Shown: positions 49,201 through 57,327 of the stretch, piece by piece
Layout of the letters: every line of letters starts with the position of its first letter
Position numbering within the stretch: the first letter of the stretch is position 1
Assembly (NCBI RefSeq): GCF_026616205.1
Contig: NZ_JANHGR010000003.1
Location: forward strand, 186,001-250,000
DNA: 64,000 bases
Source of the DNA: Halolamina litorea
Lineage (GTDB): Archaea; Halobacteriota; Halobacteria; Halobacteriales; Haloferacaceae
Direction of reading: 5' to 3'
Translations under genes and position numbers: made by a program
Notes under the pieces: model-generated
Database searches by the model: none
What the model was told of the DNA's origin: nothing
What the model saw: the letters and a program-made list of their open reading frames with translations, nothing else

Positions 49201-49246
49201 GAACGGCGGGACGGTGTGTACCGTCACGTTCCCGCTCAGTAATTGA
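46205..49246 (+). CDS. Multi-PAS/GAF sensor histidine kinase with degenerate receiver-like N-terminus
   Basis: A 1013-residue soluble kinase. Domains in order: a receiver-like fold at about 1-120 lacking the phospho-acceptor Asp (PPDLLFVPVEA), PAS at about 135-250, PAS at about 265-385, PAS at about 390-500, GAF at about 505-660 and PAS at about 665-790. A HisKA-like helix with His812 in RHDLRTHANVVLG comes next, then a HATPase domain (NAVEHGDADSPVV, DHGPGIPRPE). Start chosen at 46205 (MSLPTDPAM); the frame upstream to 45596 is antisense-like and overlaps the exchanger gene. Inputs are probably cytosolic redox, light or small molecules. No response regulator gene lies beside it. Confidence 0.88.
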   Translation: MSLPTDPAMILAATPASEIEPLLTRLEGTHSRITARAAESASAAAELLYSCPPDLLFVPVEARDGRWRETVDVARDVGVDCVVVDTDQLLSPSTALEAGATEYIHTLDDQWLPLYTERFAGLLTRREPAGGTELPHTVGLAGLNEIDDVIYLFDADGRLRWWNEALSEVTGYTDPELAGMEPTDFFDGEDRDTISAAFSRALSGERVIVEAHLATKRGERLPHEFTATRLDREAWEQGYVCGVGRDIGERLTREAELRATERQMNAIFQDPLTFIGVLDRDGHLLTANRTALEYIDTTQGAVEGEPFWELPWWTESSTPQSVVEGAIERARRGESTRFEAEHRRSDGAVGTFDCVVRPVTDDDGEVVSVLAEAIEITEREQLRSELDEVLDRINDAMFALDTDWRITYVNDRALELTDSVKDDLLGSVFWEAFPEAIGTDYERYYRQAMETQQQVSFEAYFEPVDMWTGVRAYPSDTGLSIYYHDITEQRRAQQERELLATVTRIAAEATSFDDALEDVLKVVCAESEIVYGEAWVPNDGSLSPEATYYSGSVDATFRDVTAETRFERGEGLPGRVWERNEPEWIKDLADVPDSTFARREAVSSTDLRTAFAVPIAVDGEVVAVLAFFLGHSRDTDSRFIDSITTIAMDIGTVMARQRTRDELEQERQFQERLFDTSPVGIVVVGAEGELVRVNDPVSDVLGWAESEIASRSFAAEEWEITDAAGDAIPTAQLPVARVFRTGEPIIGAEHAIRQADGTRIWLRVNAAPLIDATGDVEHVIATVQDITEERAREHELQRQREQLSVMNRILRHDLRTHANVVLGQAGLLERGEVSVSDATAKIVDRMEGLLETAEKTRRSASLVKLTETAPRTVADLLADCERELSNRVASYTLEINADAPRSTLIDATDGVVLGLVELLENAVEHGDADSPVVVSTEHSTEESVVIRIRDHGPGIPRPELRVLRGEAETPLVHSSGTGIWLAKWLIEAHDGTLAIDAVENGGTVCTVTFPLSN

Positions 49247-49339
49247 CCGCTTTCGGTGTACCTCTGTGGCGGCCCCCTCTGTACTCCGAACCCGTGCCTC
49301 GCTGAGAGACCGCCCGGTCGTGGACGGACCCAGGCGAGA

Positions 49340-50584
49340 TCACTCCGCGACGACCGTCGCCAACCAGACTGTCACGAGTGCGCCAGCGAGCGCGACGACG
49401 GCGATCCCGCCGAACGCCGCGGTCGGGCCGCTGGCGTCCACGATGTAGCCGAACGCCGGCGGGGCGATCGCGCCGCCGAGCATCACCCCGACGCTGACCA
49501 CCGCGAAGTTCGTCCCGACCGTGTCGTCGGCAGAGAGGTCGTCGGTCAGGCCGTCACGGGCCGGACCGGCGAGACTGCGGGCCGCACCGACGCCGAGCAG
49601 CGCGGCCACGGCGACGATCCCCGGGATGAGGCCGGACGCCAGTAGCGCAACGAAGCCCGTGACCGCCGCGAAGCTCGCGACCATCACCGGGCCAGGGGCG
49701 ATCCTGTCGGTCAGGTCCCCGCCGAGGACGATGGCGACGGCGCCGACGACGAACATCCCCGTGAGTGCGAGGTTCGCCGTCTCCGGGGTGACGCCGTATA
49801 CTCGGTCGAGGAAGACGACGGCGTAGGTGTTCACCCCCCACGACGCCGTCGAGGTCAGGAGCGCCAAGAGCGTGAGCCCCATGATCCCCGGCGAGTTCGC
49901 CAGCGCCCGGAGCGCGGCGACAGCGCGGGTCGACAGCGACTCGTCCGCGGCGTCGTCGTCTGCCGCTGCGGTCCCGACGTTTGGCCCTGTCACGTCGTCG
50001 CCGACTACGAACCGGAGAATCGCTGTCGCCACCAGCGCGTAAAGGAGGCCGACCCCGCCGACGACGCCGACGGCGTGGCGCCACGTCAGCCCGACGTTGG
50101 TAAACAGGCTGAACAGCACCGGTGGGGTGGCGAAGCCGAGCGCCCCGCCGACACCGTAGACCGAGAACGCCCGCCCGCGGAGCCCGTCGGGCGTCGCGTC
50201 CGAGAGCAGCGGGTAGTGGGCCGGGTGGTGGCCGCCGACGCCGACGCCGATCAGCACCTGCCCGAGCACGAGTGCCGGGAAGTCGGGGGCGACGGCGACA
50301 ACCAACACTCCGAGCGCGCCTGCGACTGAGGAGAGTGCGAACGCGATGGTCCGGTCCCGGGCGTCGGCGAGCCAGCCGAACGGGAGTTGGAACACCGTGT
50401 TCGAGGCGCCTTGGACGCCGATGGCGATACCGAGCATCGTCAACGACACCTCGAACTCACTCGACAGTGTAGCCAGTATCGGCGGGAACAGCACCAGGTA
50501 GGCGTGATTGACGTACTGTGAGCCGCTGATGAGCCCCACGACGGTCGCAGTTTCACTCGACGCGTCACGGACGCTGTTGGCCAT
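49340..50584 (-). CDS. Major facilitator superfamily transporter
   Basis: A 414-residue MFS protein with twelve predicted transmembrane helices in two six-helix halves. Loop 2-3 between the first helices holds the usual signature type GWLADARDRT. A long acidic central loop lies near residues 190-215 (VVGDDVTGPNVGTAAADDDAADES). The start at 50584 (MANSVRDASSETA) is preferred over 50632. Possible substrates include sugars, organic acids or drugs. It is divergent from the P450 gene, which might act on the same molecule (inference). Confidence 0.87.
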   Translation of the reverse strand: MANSVRDASSETATVVGLISGSQYVNHAYLVLFPPILATLSSEFEVSLTMLGIAIGVQGASNTVFQLPFGWLADARDRTIAFALSSVAGALGVLVVAVAPDFPALVLGQVLIGVGVGGHHPAHYPLLSDATPDGLRGRAFSVYGVGGALGFATPPVLFSLFTNVGLTWRHAVGVVGGVGLLYALVATAILRFVVGDDVTGPNVGTAAADDDAADESLSTRAVAALRALANSPGIMGLTLLALLTSTASWGVNTYAVVFLDRVYGVTPETANLALTGMFVVGAVAIVLGGDLTDRIAPGPVMVASFAAVTGFVALLASGLIPGIVAVAALLGVGAARSLAGPARDGLTDDLSADDTVGTNFAVVSVGVMLGGAIAPPAFGYIVDASGPTAAFGGIAVVALAGALVTVWLATVVAE

Positions 50585-50766
50585 TACTCGGATCGAGGCG
50601 GCCCCGGTTCCCAACCCTACGGCTGCCGGCAAGCCGTGCGGGCTTTTCGCCGGACACGGCGCCGGAGATGGGTGTCGGGGAACCGATCACGTTCCGAGTC
50701 GGGTTCGTGTCGATCGGGTGCGTAGGCGCCGCGTAATTTTCCCCGGCCCCGTCGAAGCTGTTCCCC

Positions 50767-52011
50767 ATGAGTGCAGCCGACATCGGTGGGCTCCAGACCT
50801 TCCCGGCGGAACTGCAGGACCGAGCGGCGTGGCTCGAGCCCTTCGAGTGGTACGCCGAGATGCGCGAGCGGGCGCCGGTTCGCTACGATCCGGACCGTCG
50901 CACGTGGGACGTCTTCCGGTACGACCACGTCAAGGAGATCCTCGCCAACGACGACGGCCGCTTCTCGACGAGCCCGCGGAACATCGACGGCTTCGAGGAG
51001 CCACCCGAGGACGAGGGGTTCCTGCTGGACACGATGTTGCTGCAGGATCCGCCCCGGCACGACGAGCTTCGGAGCGTCGTCGACGATGCGTTCGAGCCGC
51101 GGGCGATCCGGGAACTGGAGCCACGGATCCGGACGCTAACCAGTGAGCTGCTCGACGAGGCGCTCGCCGGCGCCGACGGCGAACTCGACCTCGTGGACGC
51201 CATCGCCTACCCGCTCCCGGTTATCGTCATCGCCGACCTCCTCGGGATCCCGAGAGAGGACCGCGACCGGTTCAAGCGCTGGTCCGACACCATCGTTCGG
51301 GGCGCCGACAGCGGCGTCGACCCGGAGTCGTTCGTCGAGGAGCAGCGTCAAGCGGGTCAGGAGATGGCGATGTACTTCCTCCAGCAACTGGAAGACCGAC
51401 GGCAGAACCCCAAGGACGACCTCCTCACCACGATCGCCACCGCCGAGGGAGAGGGTGGGAAGCTCTCCCACCGCGAGGCGTTGGGGATGTGTATGCTGCT
51501 GCTGATCGCGGGGAACATCACGACGACACATCTCATCACGAACGCCGTCCGCTGCTTCGACGCCCACGATGGGGACCTGTTCGACAGCCTTGCCGACGGA
51601 GCACGGGAGCTCACCTCCGCCATCGAGGAAGTCCTCCGGTACCGAGCCCCGGTGCAGGCGATGACCCGCGTGCCGCTGGAAGACGTCGAAATCGGCGGCG
51701 AGACGCTCGAAGCCGGCGACGGTGTCGTCGTCTGGCTCGGCTCCGCCAACCGTGACGAGCGACAGTTCGCGAACGCCGACTCGTTCGTCCCCGGCCGATC
51801 CCCGAACTCCCACCTCGGGTTCGGCCACGGGCGTCACTACTGTCTGGGCGCGCCGTTGGCCCGCCTAGAGGCGAACGTCGTGCTCGACGAACTGACCGAC
51901 CGAATCTCCGCGGTCGAGGTTGCCGACGCCGACCTCACCCCGGTCCGGAGTTCGTTCATCTACGGCGTCGAGTCGTTGCCGATCCGGTTCGAGAACTCGG
52001 CGTCGTGGTGA
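50767..52011 (+). CDS. Cytochrome P450
   Basis: A 414-residue P450. The heme-ligand loop is GFGHGRHYCLGAPLARLEA with Cys359. The helix K motif is EEVLRYR (ExxR), and the helix I oxygen-activation segment reads LLIAGNITTTHLI. There is no membrane anchor, consistent with a bacterial-type soluble P450. It needs an external ferredoxin and reductase, none of which is adjacent. The substrate is unknown. Confidence 0.93.
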   Translation: MSAADIGGLQTFPAELQDRAAWLEPFEWYAEMRERAPVRYDPDRRTWDVFRYDHVKEILANDDGRFSTSPRNIDGFEEPPEDEGFLLDTMLLQDPPRHDELRSVVDDAFEPRAIRELEPRIRTLTSELLDEALAGADGELDLVDAIAYPLPVIVIADLLGIPREDRDRFKRWSDTIVRGADSGVDPESFVEEQRQAGQEMAMYFLQQLEDRRQNPKDDLLTTIATAEGEGGKLSHREALGMCMLLLIAGNITTTHLITNAVRCFDAHDGDLFDSLADGARELTSAIEEVLRYRAPVQAMTRVPLEDVEIGGETLEAGDGVVVWLGSANRDERQFANADSFVPGRSPNSHLGFGHGRHYCLGAPLARLEANVVLDELTDRISAVEVADADLTPVRSSFIYGVESLPIRFENSASW

Positions 52012-52072
52012 TGGTTCGGTCCGTGTGGCCCCCGGAGCGTGGCTGGTGACCCTGTTGGGAGACGCTCCGCCC

Positions 52073-52933
52073 CTACCGACCCACTCTGCCTTCCTCCTCA
52101 CCGGACTGTCGGCGAGCGAGGATAACCGAGCTCGCAGCCGCTCTCCCGACGCCCCCGGCGACGGAGCCGATCAGTTTCCGCCGCAGGAACGAATCCCCTG
52201 TCGCGCCGAGGATCGTGAGGTCGTGGCTGACGGTTTCGTCCGTGATCGCCCCCGCGACGTGGTCGCTCTCCCGTATCGTCGTCGCGACCTCGACGGTACT
52301 CCCCTCGAGTAACGCCGCGGCCTCGTCAAGCACGGTCTGTGCCTCCTGTCGACGTTCATCGGTCGCCGTCGGGGGGAGTACGTGAAGCAGATTGACAACG
52401 GCATCTTGTTGCTCGCCGATCGTGCCCGCAAGCTCGACGGCGAGCTCCCCGTGTGGCCCGCCGGCAACGGGAACCAGTATCGAGTCGACCCCGCTCGTCT
52501 CGCCGCGGATGCGCTCGACAAGGACGTCACACTGCGCTTCGCCAAGCACCCGATCGAGGAAGCGACCCAGTACGATGCCACGGCGGCGCGGGCGGCCACG
52601 CCAGCCCATCAGGAGTGTATCGGCATCGTTGTCGTCGACGGCGCCGACGATCCCGGTCGCTACGTCCCGCGCGTAGCGCAGCCGTGACTCCACCGGTACA
52701 TCGGCAGCTTCGAGCTGTTCGGTCGCCCGGTCGATCAGCGTCCGTTCTTCGCCGTCGTCCTTGACGAGCCTCCTTCCCTCGGAGATCGGCACCTGTGGGG
52801 GAACCTCGATGACGTGGATCACGACGACGCGCATCGATCGACCGCACGCGATGTCGATTGCGGTGTCCAACAGCCGATCGACCGTCTCACGGTTCGCGAC
52901 GGGAACTAACAGCGTCTCTGTGTCTGGGGGCAT
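52073..52933 (-). CDS. Tandem universal stress protein (UspA)
   Basis: A 286-residue protein with two UspA domains: residues ~1-145 (LLVPVANRETVDRLLDTAIDI...TLLMGWRGRPRRRGIVLGRFLDRVL) and ~150-280 (ILVPVAGGPHGELAVELAGTI...LTILGATGDSFLRRKLIGSVAGGV). The G-x2-G-x9-G(S/T) ATP-binding motif is only partly present, so nucleotide binding is uncertain. It is convergent with the P450 gene. Confidence 0.9.
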   Translation of the reverse strand: MPPDTETLLVPVANRETVDRLLDTAIDIACGRSMRVVVIHVIEVPPQVPISEGRRLVKDDGEERTLIDRATEQLEAADVPVESRLRYARDVATGIVGAVDDNDADTLLMGWRGRPRRRGIVLGRFLDRVLGEAQCDVLVERIRGETSGVDSILVPVAGGPHGELAVELAGTIGEQQDAVVNLLHVLPPTATDERRQEAQTVLDEAAALLEGSTVEVATTIRESDHVAGAITDETVSHDLTILGATGDSFLRRKLIGSVAGGVGRAAASSVILARRQSGEEEGRVGR

Positions 52934-53272
52934 CCGTGTAGAGCTGTTTCAACTGTGTGTCCATTAACCGCTACGCTGGCCGCGAACAGTCCCAAGTCCC
53001 TCTCGTTTGCCAACCGACCAGCCCGCCGCTACGCTCCCGGACGGCCTTCGACGATGGTGCCGTCGCCGCCGACGGCCAGCACCGTCCGGTCGACAAGCAG
53101 TTCGGTGCCGTAGAACAACACGTCCAGGTCCAGACCGGGCCGGATCGATTTCCCCTCCCGGTCGATTCCCCCCACAAACGGGCCACGACGGCAAAAATGA
53201 TGTACGCAGACGCCCCCCTATCCCGCCCGAGGCAACAGCGGGCTTATCCCCCGCACTTTCGTACTGGCGGAC
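52934..53272. other. Intergenic region with one small candidate ORF
   Basis: A 339-bp gap between the UspA gene and the aldehyde dehydrogenase. Its only plausible coding content is a minus-strand frame at 53029-53175. I see no RNA gene, repeat or IS end. Confidence 0.4.
53029..53175 (-). CDS. Possible 48-residue protein
   Basis: From a GTG at 53175 the minus strand reads VGGIDREGKSIRPGLDLDVL and continues with YGTELLVDRTVLAVGGDGTI up to GRPGA. The regular alternation of hydrophobic and polar residues resembles a small beta-rich protein. It is short and has no known domain, so it stays a candidate. Confidence 0.35.
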   Translation of the reverse strand: MGGIDREGKSIRPGLDLDVLFYGTELLVDRTVLAVGGDGTIVEGRPGA

Positions 53273-54829
53273 ATGTACGAGCACCGAGTCGGCGCGAACC
53301 GACTCGCATCCCTCCGGGAGGACCTCGTCGTGACCGGCGAGCGTGAGCAACTGGACGTGATCGAGCCGTTCAGCGGCGACGTGCTGGCGTCGATTCCCGC
53401 GGGCACCGAGGCGGACGTGGACGCTGCCGTCGAACGCGCCCGCGCCGCACGCACGGCGTGGGCCAATCGACCGGTGGAAGAGCGAGCGGCCGTGCTGGAG
53501 CGCTACGCCGAGCGCGTTCTCGACGACCAGGCCGAACTGCTCGATATGGCCCAACTTGAGACCGGGAAGACCCGTCGGGACGCCTTCGAAGAGGTGCTCG
53601 ACGTGGCACAGACGGCCACTCACTACGCCGATGCCGGCCCCGACCTCCTGACGAGCGAGCGCCGTCGCGGCGCGCTCCCGGGACTGACGAAGACGACGGT
53701 CCACCGCCAGCCGAAAGGTGTCGTCGGCATCATCGCGCCGTGGAACTACCCCGTCACGCTCGCCGTCTCCGACGCCCTCCCGGCGCTACTTGCGGGCAAC
53801 GCCGTCGTCCTCAAACCGGCCGAGGAGACCACCCACTCGGCGCTGCTGGCCCGTCGCCTCCTCGTTGACGCCGGCCTCCCGCCGGAGCTGTTTCAGGTCG
53901 TTTCCGGCACCGGCGAGCGCGTCGGGGCAGGCCTCGTGGATCGGGTGGACTACGTCTGTTTCACCGGGTCGACCGAAGCCGGCCGCAGCGTCGCCGAACG
54001 GGCGGGGCGGGCGCTGATCGACTGCTCGCTCGAACTCGGCGGGAAGAACCCGCTGCTCGTCCTCGACGACGCCGACCCGGAAACGGCTGCCAACGGGGCG
54101 ATCCGGGCCTCCTTCCCGAACGCCGGGCAGCTCTGTATCAGCACCGAGCGGCTCTACGTCCACGAGTCGGTGTACGAACCGTTCCGCGACGCCTTCGTCG
54201 CCGCCACCGAAGACCTCGACCTCGGCAGCGGGTTCGAGTTCGGCGCGGACGTGGGGTCGCTGCAGTCCGCCGCCCAACTCGAAAAGGTCGAACGCCACGT
54301 CGACGACGCCGTCGAGAAGGGGGCGGACGTGCTCGCCGGCGGCCGCGCCCGCCCGGACATCGGCCCGTTCTTCTACGAGCCGACGGTGCTCGAAGGCGTC
54401 ACCCCCGAGATGACCCTCTACGACGAGGAGACGTTCGGGCCGGTGGTGAGCCTCTTCCCCGTTCACAGCGTCGAGGAGGCCATCGAACGGGCGAACGACT
54501 CGCCGTACGGGCTGAACGCGTCGGTCTGGGCCGGCGACCGGGACCGGGGCGAGCGCGTGGCCGAACGCATCGACTGCGGCACCGTGAACGTCAACGAAGG
54601 CTACGCCGCCTCGTGGGCGTCGGTGGACGCGCCGATGGGTGGCGTCGACGACTCGGGGATCGGTCGCCGACACGGGGACGACGGACTGTTGAAGTACACC
54701 GAACCACAGACGGTGGCCGTCCAACGGGGCGTCCGTATCGACTCCGGGCCGCTGCCCGATGCGGTTTGGGCGCGCCTGATGACCGGCGCCGTCAAGCTAC
54801 TCAGTCAGGTACCCGAGCGGTTCCGGTGA
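53273..54829 (+). CDS. NAD(P)-dependent aldehyde dehydrogenase (succinate-semialdehyde type)
   Basis: A 518-residue ALDH. The catalytic Cys lies in NAGQLCIS and the general base Glu in ELGGKNPLL. The cofactor loop FTGSTEAGR and the NAD(P) loop KPAEETTHSAL are present. The motif EETFGPVVSLF closes the active site. Its overall sequence is of the succinate-semialdehyde dehydrogenase/benzaldehyde dehydrogenase type, but the exact substrate is uncertain. It stands alone, with a Prefix (MYEHRVGANRL) longer than usual. Confidence 0.9.
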   Translation: MYEHRVGANRLASLREDLVVTGEREQLDVIEPFSGDVLASIPAGTEADVDAAVERARAARTAWANRPVEERAAVLERYAERVLDDQAELLDMAQLETGKTRRDAFEEVLDVAQTATHYADAGPDLLTSERRRGALPGLTKTTVHRQPKGVVGIIAPWNYPVTLAVSDALPALLAGNAVVLKPAEETTHSALLARRLLVDAGLPPELFQVVSGTGERVGAGLVDRVDYVCFTGSTEAGRSVAERAGRALIDCSLELGGKNPLLVLDDADPETAANGAIRASFPNAGQLCISTERLYVHESVYEPFRDAFVAATEDLDLGSGFEFGADVGSLQSAAQLEKVERHVDDAVEKGADVLAGGRARPDIGPFFYEPTVLEGVTPEMTLYDEETFGPVVSLFPVHSVEEAIERANDSPYGLNASVWAGDRDRGERVAERIDCGTVNVNEGYAASWASVDAPMGGVDDSGIGRRHGDDGLLKYTEPQTVAVQRGVRIDSGPLPDAVWARLMTGAVKLLSQVPERFR

Positions 54830-54890
54830 CCGCGTCAGGCGCTGCTCAGGGCTTTCACGGGCCGCCTTCGACACTGCCGTAACTGCAACC

Positions 54891-55919
54891 TCACGGTCCA
54901 ATGTGTTTGGTCCCGGTCAGTTCCTCGATGATCCGCTCCTGTTGGTCCGCGAGCTTGATGAGGTGACAGAGGGGGTTCCCCGGGTGGACGACCGGGTTCT
55001 CGAGTACCCCGACGAGGAGCCCGGTGAACGGCGCCCCGACGACCGTTTCGTCGGTCTTGAACGGGTTCGTGATCCGGCAGATGGTTTCGCCCTCGTGGAC
55101 GAGGTCGCCGCGCTCGAACTGCATCTCGACGATGCCGCCGGCGTCGGCCCGGAGCCACGTTTTCTCGCCCCAGTTCTCGACGATGGTCCGCCAGCCGGGC
55201 CAGCGGACGGTCTCTTGTGGGTAAATGCCGTACTCGGCGAACACACTTCGGACCCCTTCGAGGGCGTGGTCGATCAGGTCGCGTTCGAACCGGTGGGCCT
55301 CGCCCATCTCAAGGGTGATCGTCGGGACGCCGTCCTCGGTCGCCTCCCGGCGGAGCATCCCCGGCGAGCCCTCCCCGGCCATGATGAGGCTCGTGCCGAA
55401 CGCCCGGGCGAGCCGGGCGGTAGCGTCGTCGCCCATGTCCGCCCGGACGTGGAACATGTTGGTCCGCCCCCGCGTCGACGTGTGGAAGTCGAGGCCGAAA
55501 TCGCAGGGCGCAACGAAGTTGCTGTAGATCTCGTGGGCGATCCGGCTTGAACTCGTGCCGTCCCGCTTCCCCGGGAACGAGCGATTGAGGTCGTGATCGT
55601 AGATCGGTAGGTACCGCTCCTGTGTCGTGAACCCTTGGACGTTGAGGACGGGGAGACAGACGATGGTCCCACGCACGTTCCCGTGGTCCCACTCCTGTGC
55701 GACCTCGCGAACCACCTCAATCCCGTTGAGTTCGTCGCCGTGAGCCGCCGCCGAGAGGAACGCCGTCGGACCGGGCTCGGCGCCGTTGATGACCGTCACG
55801 GGGATCCTGACGGGGTCGGCGAGGTACGTCTCACTCACCGGGAACCGGAACTGCTCGGTCTCGCCCGGCTGGACCTCTCCGCCGTCGAAGGTGAACGTAT
55901 CCGCGTGCTGGTTGTTCAT
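54891..55919 (-). CDS. Succinylglutamate desuccinylase/aspartoacylase-family zinc hydrolase
   Basis: A 342-residue M14-like deacylase. The zinc ligands are in AAAHGDELNGIEVV (His and Glu) and the third His in LDFHTSTRGR. The Arg and Asn in DHDLNRSFPG are the substrate-binding pair, and the catalytic Glu probably lies in ITLEMGEAHRF. The C-terminal part is a lipoyl-like beta domain (IVEMQFERGDLVHEGETICRI). It removes an acyl group from an N-acyl amino acid or similar; the exact substrate is unknown. It is convergent with the aldehyde dehydrogenase. Confidence 0.88.
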   Translation of the reverse strand: MNNQHADTFTFDGGEVQPGETEQFRFPVSETYLADPVRIPVTVINGAEPGPTAFLSAAAHGDELNGIEVVREVAQEWDHGNVRGTIVCLPVLNVQGFTTQERYLPIYDHDLNRSFPGKRDGTSSSRIAHEIYSNFVAPCDFGLDFHTSTRGRTNMFHVRADMGDDATARLARAFGTSLIMAGEGSPGMLRREATEDGVPTITLEMGEAHRFERDLIDHALEGVRSVFAEYGIYPQETVRWPGWRTIVENWGEKTWLRADAGGIVEMQFERGDLVHEGETICRITNPFKTDETVVGAPFTGLLVGVLENPVVHPGNPLCHLIKLADQQERIIEELTGTKHIGP

Positions 55920-56391
55920 TGCTGTCAGTAAACACGTTTTCCAACTACTAAACCACGAGCGCGAGAGGGCGGGGCGTCGCTATACGGGAGACCTTGTTGG
56001 CTATTCCTGGCTTTCAGCAGGACCGAATCGAGTCGGGTACCGAACTTTGGCGAAGCGGGGCGCTCTCTGGATGGTAGAGCGCCCACCTGTAGGAGCAGGC
56101 GGGCTTGGGATCCGTGATCTAGGCGGAACCCGTTTCGATCGAACCGACGTAGTCGGATAACGGTGCCGCTCCGAGGGCACTCACCGTGAACTCCGTTCGA
56201 TGGGCTGGGACCACCTCGACCACCGAGCCATCGGTCAAAATGCGCTGGAACCAACGGACAGGCCTTGGGGAGGAACGCCGAGGAGAACGGTCGGTCTGTG
56301 GGTCGTGACCGTCATCGATGTGGCAACCCGACTGATCGGACTTTGTAACCTGTGCAACAGATGTTTGCCGTCTGGGCCGCAATACTCGTGG
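55920..56391. other. Intergenic region, no recognisable gene
   Basis: A 472-bp stretch between divergent genes. A minus-strand frame ending near 56119 reads TDGSVVEVVPAHRTEFTVSA, which looks protein-like but has no clear start or domain. It may be the 3' remnant of a gene. A segment near 56055-56110 has tRNA-like base pairing at first sight but no canonical D or T arm. No further features are supported. Confidence 0.4.
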
Positions 56392-57195
56392 ATGGACCAT
56401 ACAGCACCGACGAACGGCCTCGCGGCCACGTTCGAGGGCGACGGCGTCGCGCTCGGCGTGCTCGACAACACGTACAGCCCGACGCTCGTGGAGTTCTACG
56501 GCGAACTCGATCTCGACTTCGTCTGGATCGACCTCGAACACGGTGGCCCGGATCCCTGGGACGCGACCCTGATGGAGGACCTCCTCCGCGCCGCCGAACG
56601 GACGGGGGTCGAACTGCTCCTTCGACTCCCCGACACGGAGCCGACACTGGTCCGGAAGGCGCTGGATCTCGGGTTCCGTAACGTCTTTCTCCCGCGCGTG
56701 GAGACGGCGACGGAGGTCCGTGAGGCGGTCAAGTCCGCTCGGTTCCACTACGACGGCGAGCCCGGTGATCGCGGACTCGCCTCACCGCGGGCCAGCCGTT
56801 GGGGGCTCGTCGACGACTACACCACGGCCGAGGATCAGGAGACGCTCGTCGGCGTGACCGTCGAGACCGAGGAATCCCTCGAGAACCTCGAGGAAATCCT
56901 CGCGGTCCCCGAACTGGGGTTCGTCTTCGTCGGCCCGCTCGACCTCTCGGTTTCGTTGGGTCATCCCGGGGAACTCGATCACTCGGAGGTGCAGGAAGCC
57001 GTCGAGACGGTTCGTTCAGCGGCCGTCGATGCCGGCGTTCCCGTCGCCGGCCTCGGGTTCGGGATCGACGACGTCAATGAGAAAGCGGCCAACGGCTACG
57101 ACATGCTGAACCTCGGGACCACGACGGGGGCGCTGAAAGGGGTCGTGACCGACTGGTTCGACGCCTACACGGGCGAACGGACGGCGAGTCGGTAG
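56392..57195 (+). CDS. HpcH/HpaI-family class II aldolase
   Basis: A 267-residue TIM-barrel aldolase. The metal- and substrate-binding residues are in FVWIDLEHG (Asp and Glu-His), FLPRVETATEVREAV (Glu after the barrel strand), FVFVGPLDLSVSLG (Asp) and GVPVAGLGFG. HpaI-type enzymes cleave 4-hydroxy-2-oxo acids to pyruvate and an aldehyde. Start chosen at 56392 because the upstream residues of the longer frame are unlike the family. It has no catabolic operon beside it. Confidence 0.87.
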   Translation: MDHTAPTNGLAATFEGDGVALGVLDNTYSPTLVEFYGELDLDFVWIDLEHGGPDPWDATLMEDLLRAAERTGVELLLRLPDTEPTLVRKALDLGFRNVFLPRVETATEVREAVKSARFHYDGEPGDRGLASPRASRWGLVDDYTTAEDQETLVGVTVETEESLENLEEILAVPELGFVFVGPLDLSVSLGHPGELDHSEVQEAVETVRSAAVDAGVPVAGLGFGIDDVNEKAANGYDMLNLGTTTGALKGVVTDWFDAYTGERTASR

Positions 57196-57327
57196 TCCGG
57201 CCACACGGGCCTCACCGGCTCCGGCATGGCTTCGCCAACAGCGGAAGCGACCGAGGGACGAGTAGCCGTTTACCTCGGACGTACCCCCGTCCCGGGTGCC
57301 GGATTACAATGGACATCCCCCCTCTCC

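Noticed and set aside
52964-53704. 246-residue minus-strand open frame
   Set aside because: It overlaps the aldehyde dehydrogenase in antisense. Only a short separate frame (53029-53175) looks protein-like.
56055-56110. tRNA-like pairing
   Set aside because: Short inverted stretches such as GGGCGCTC/GAGCGCCC are present, but no D-loop, anticodon stem or GTTCRA T-loop can be aligned.
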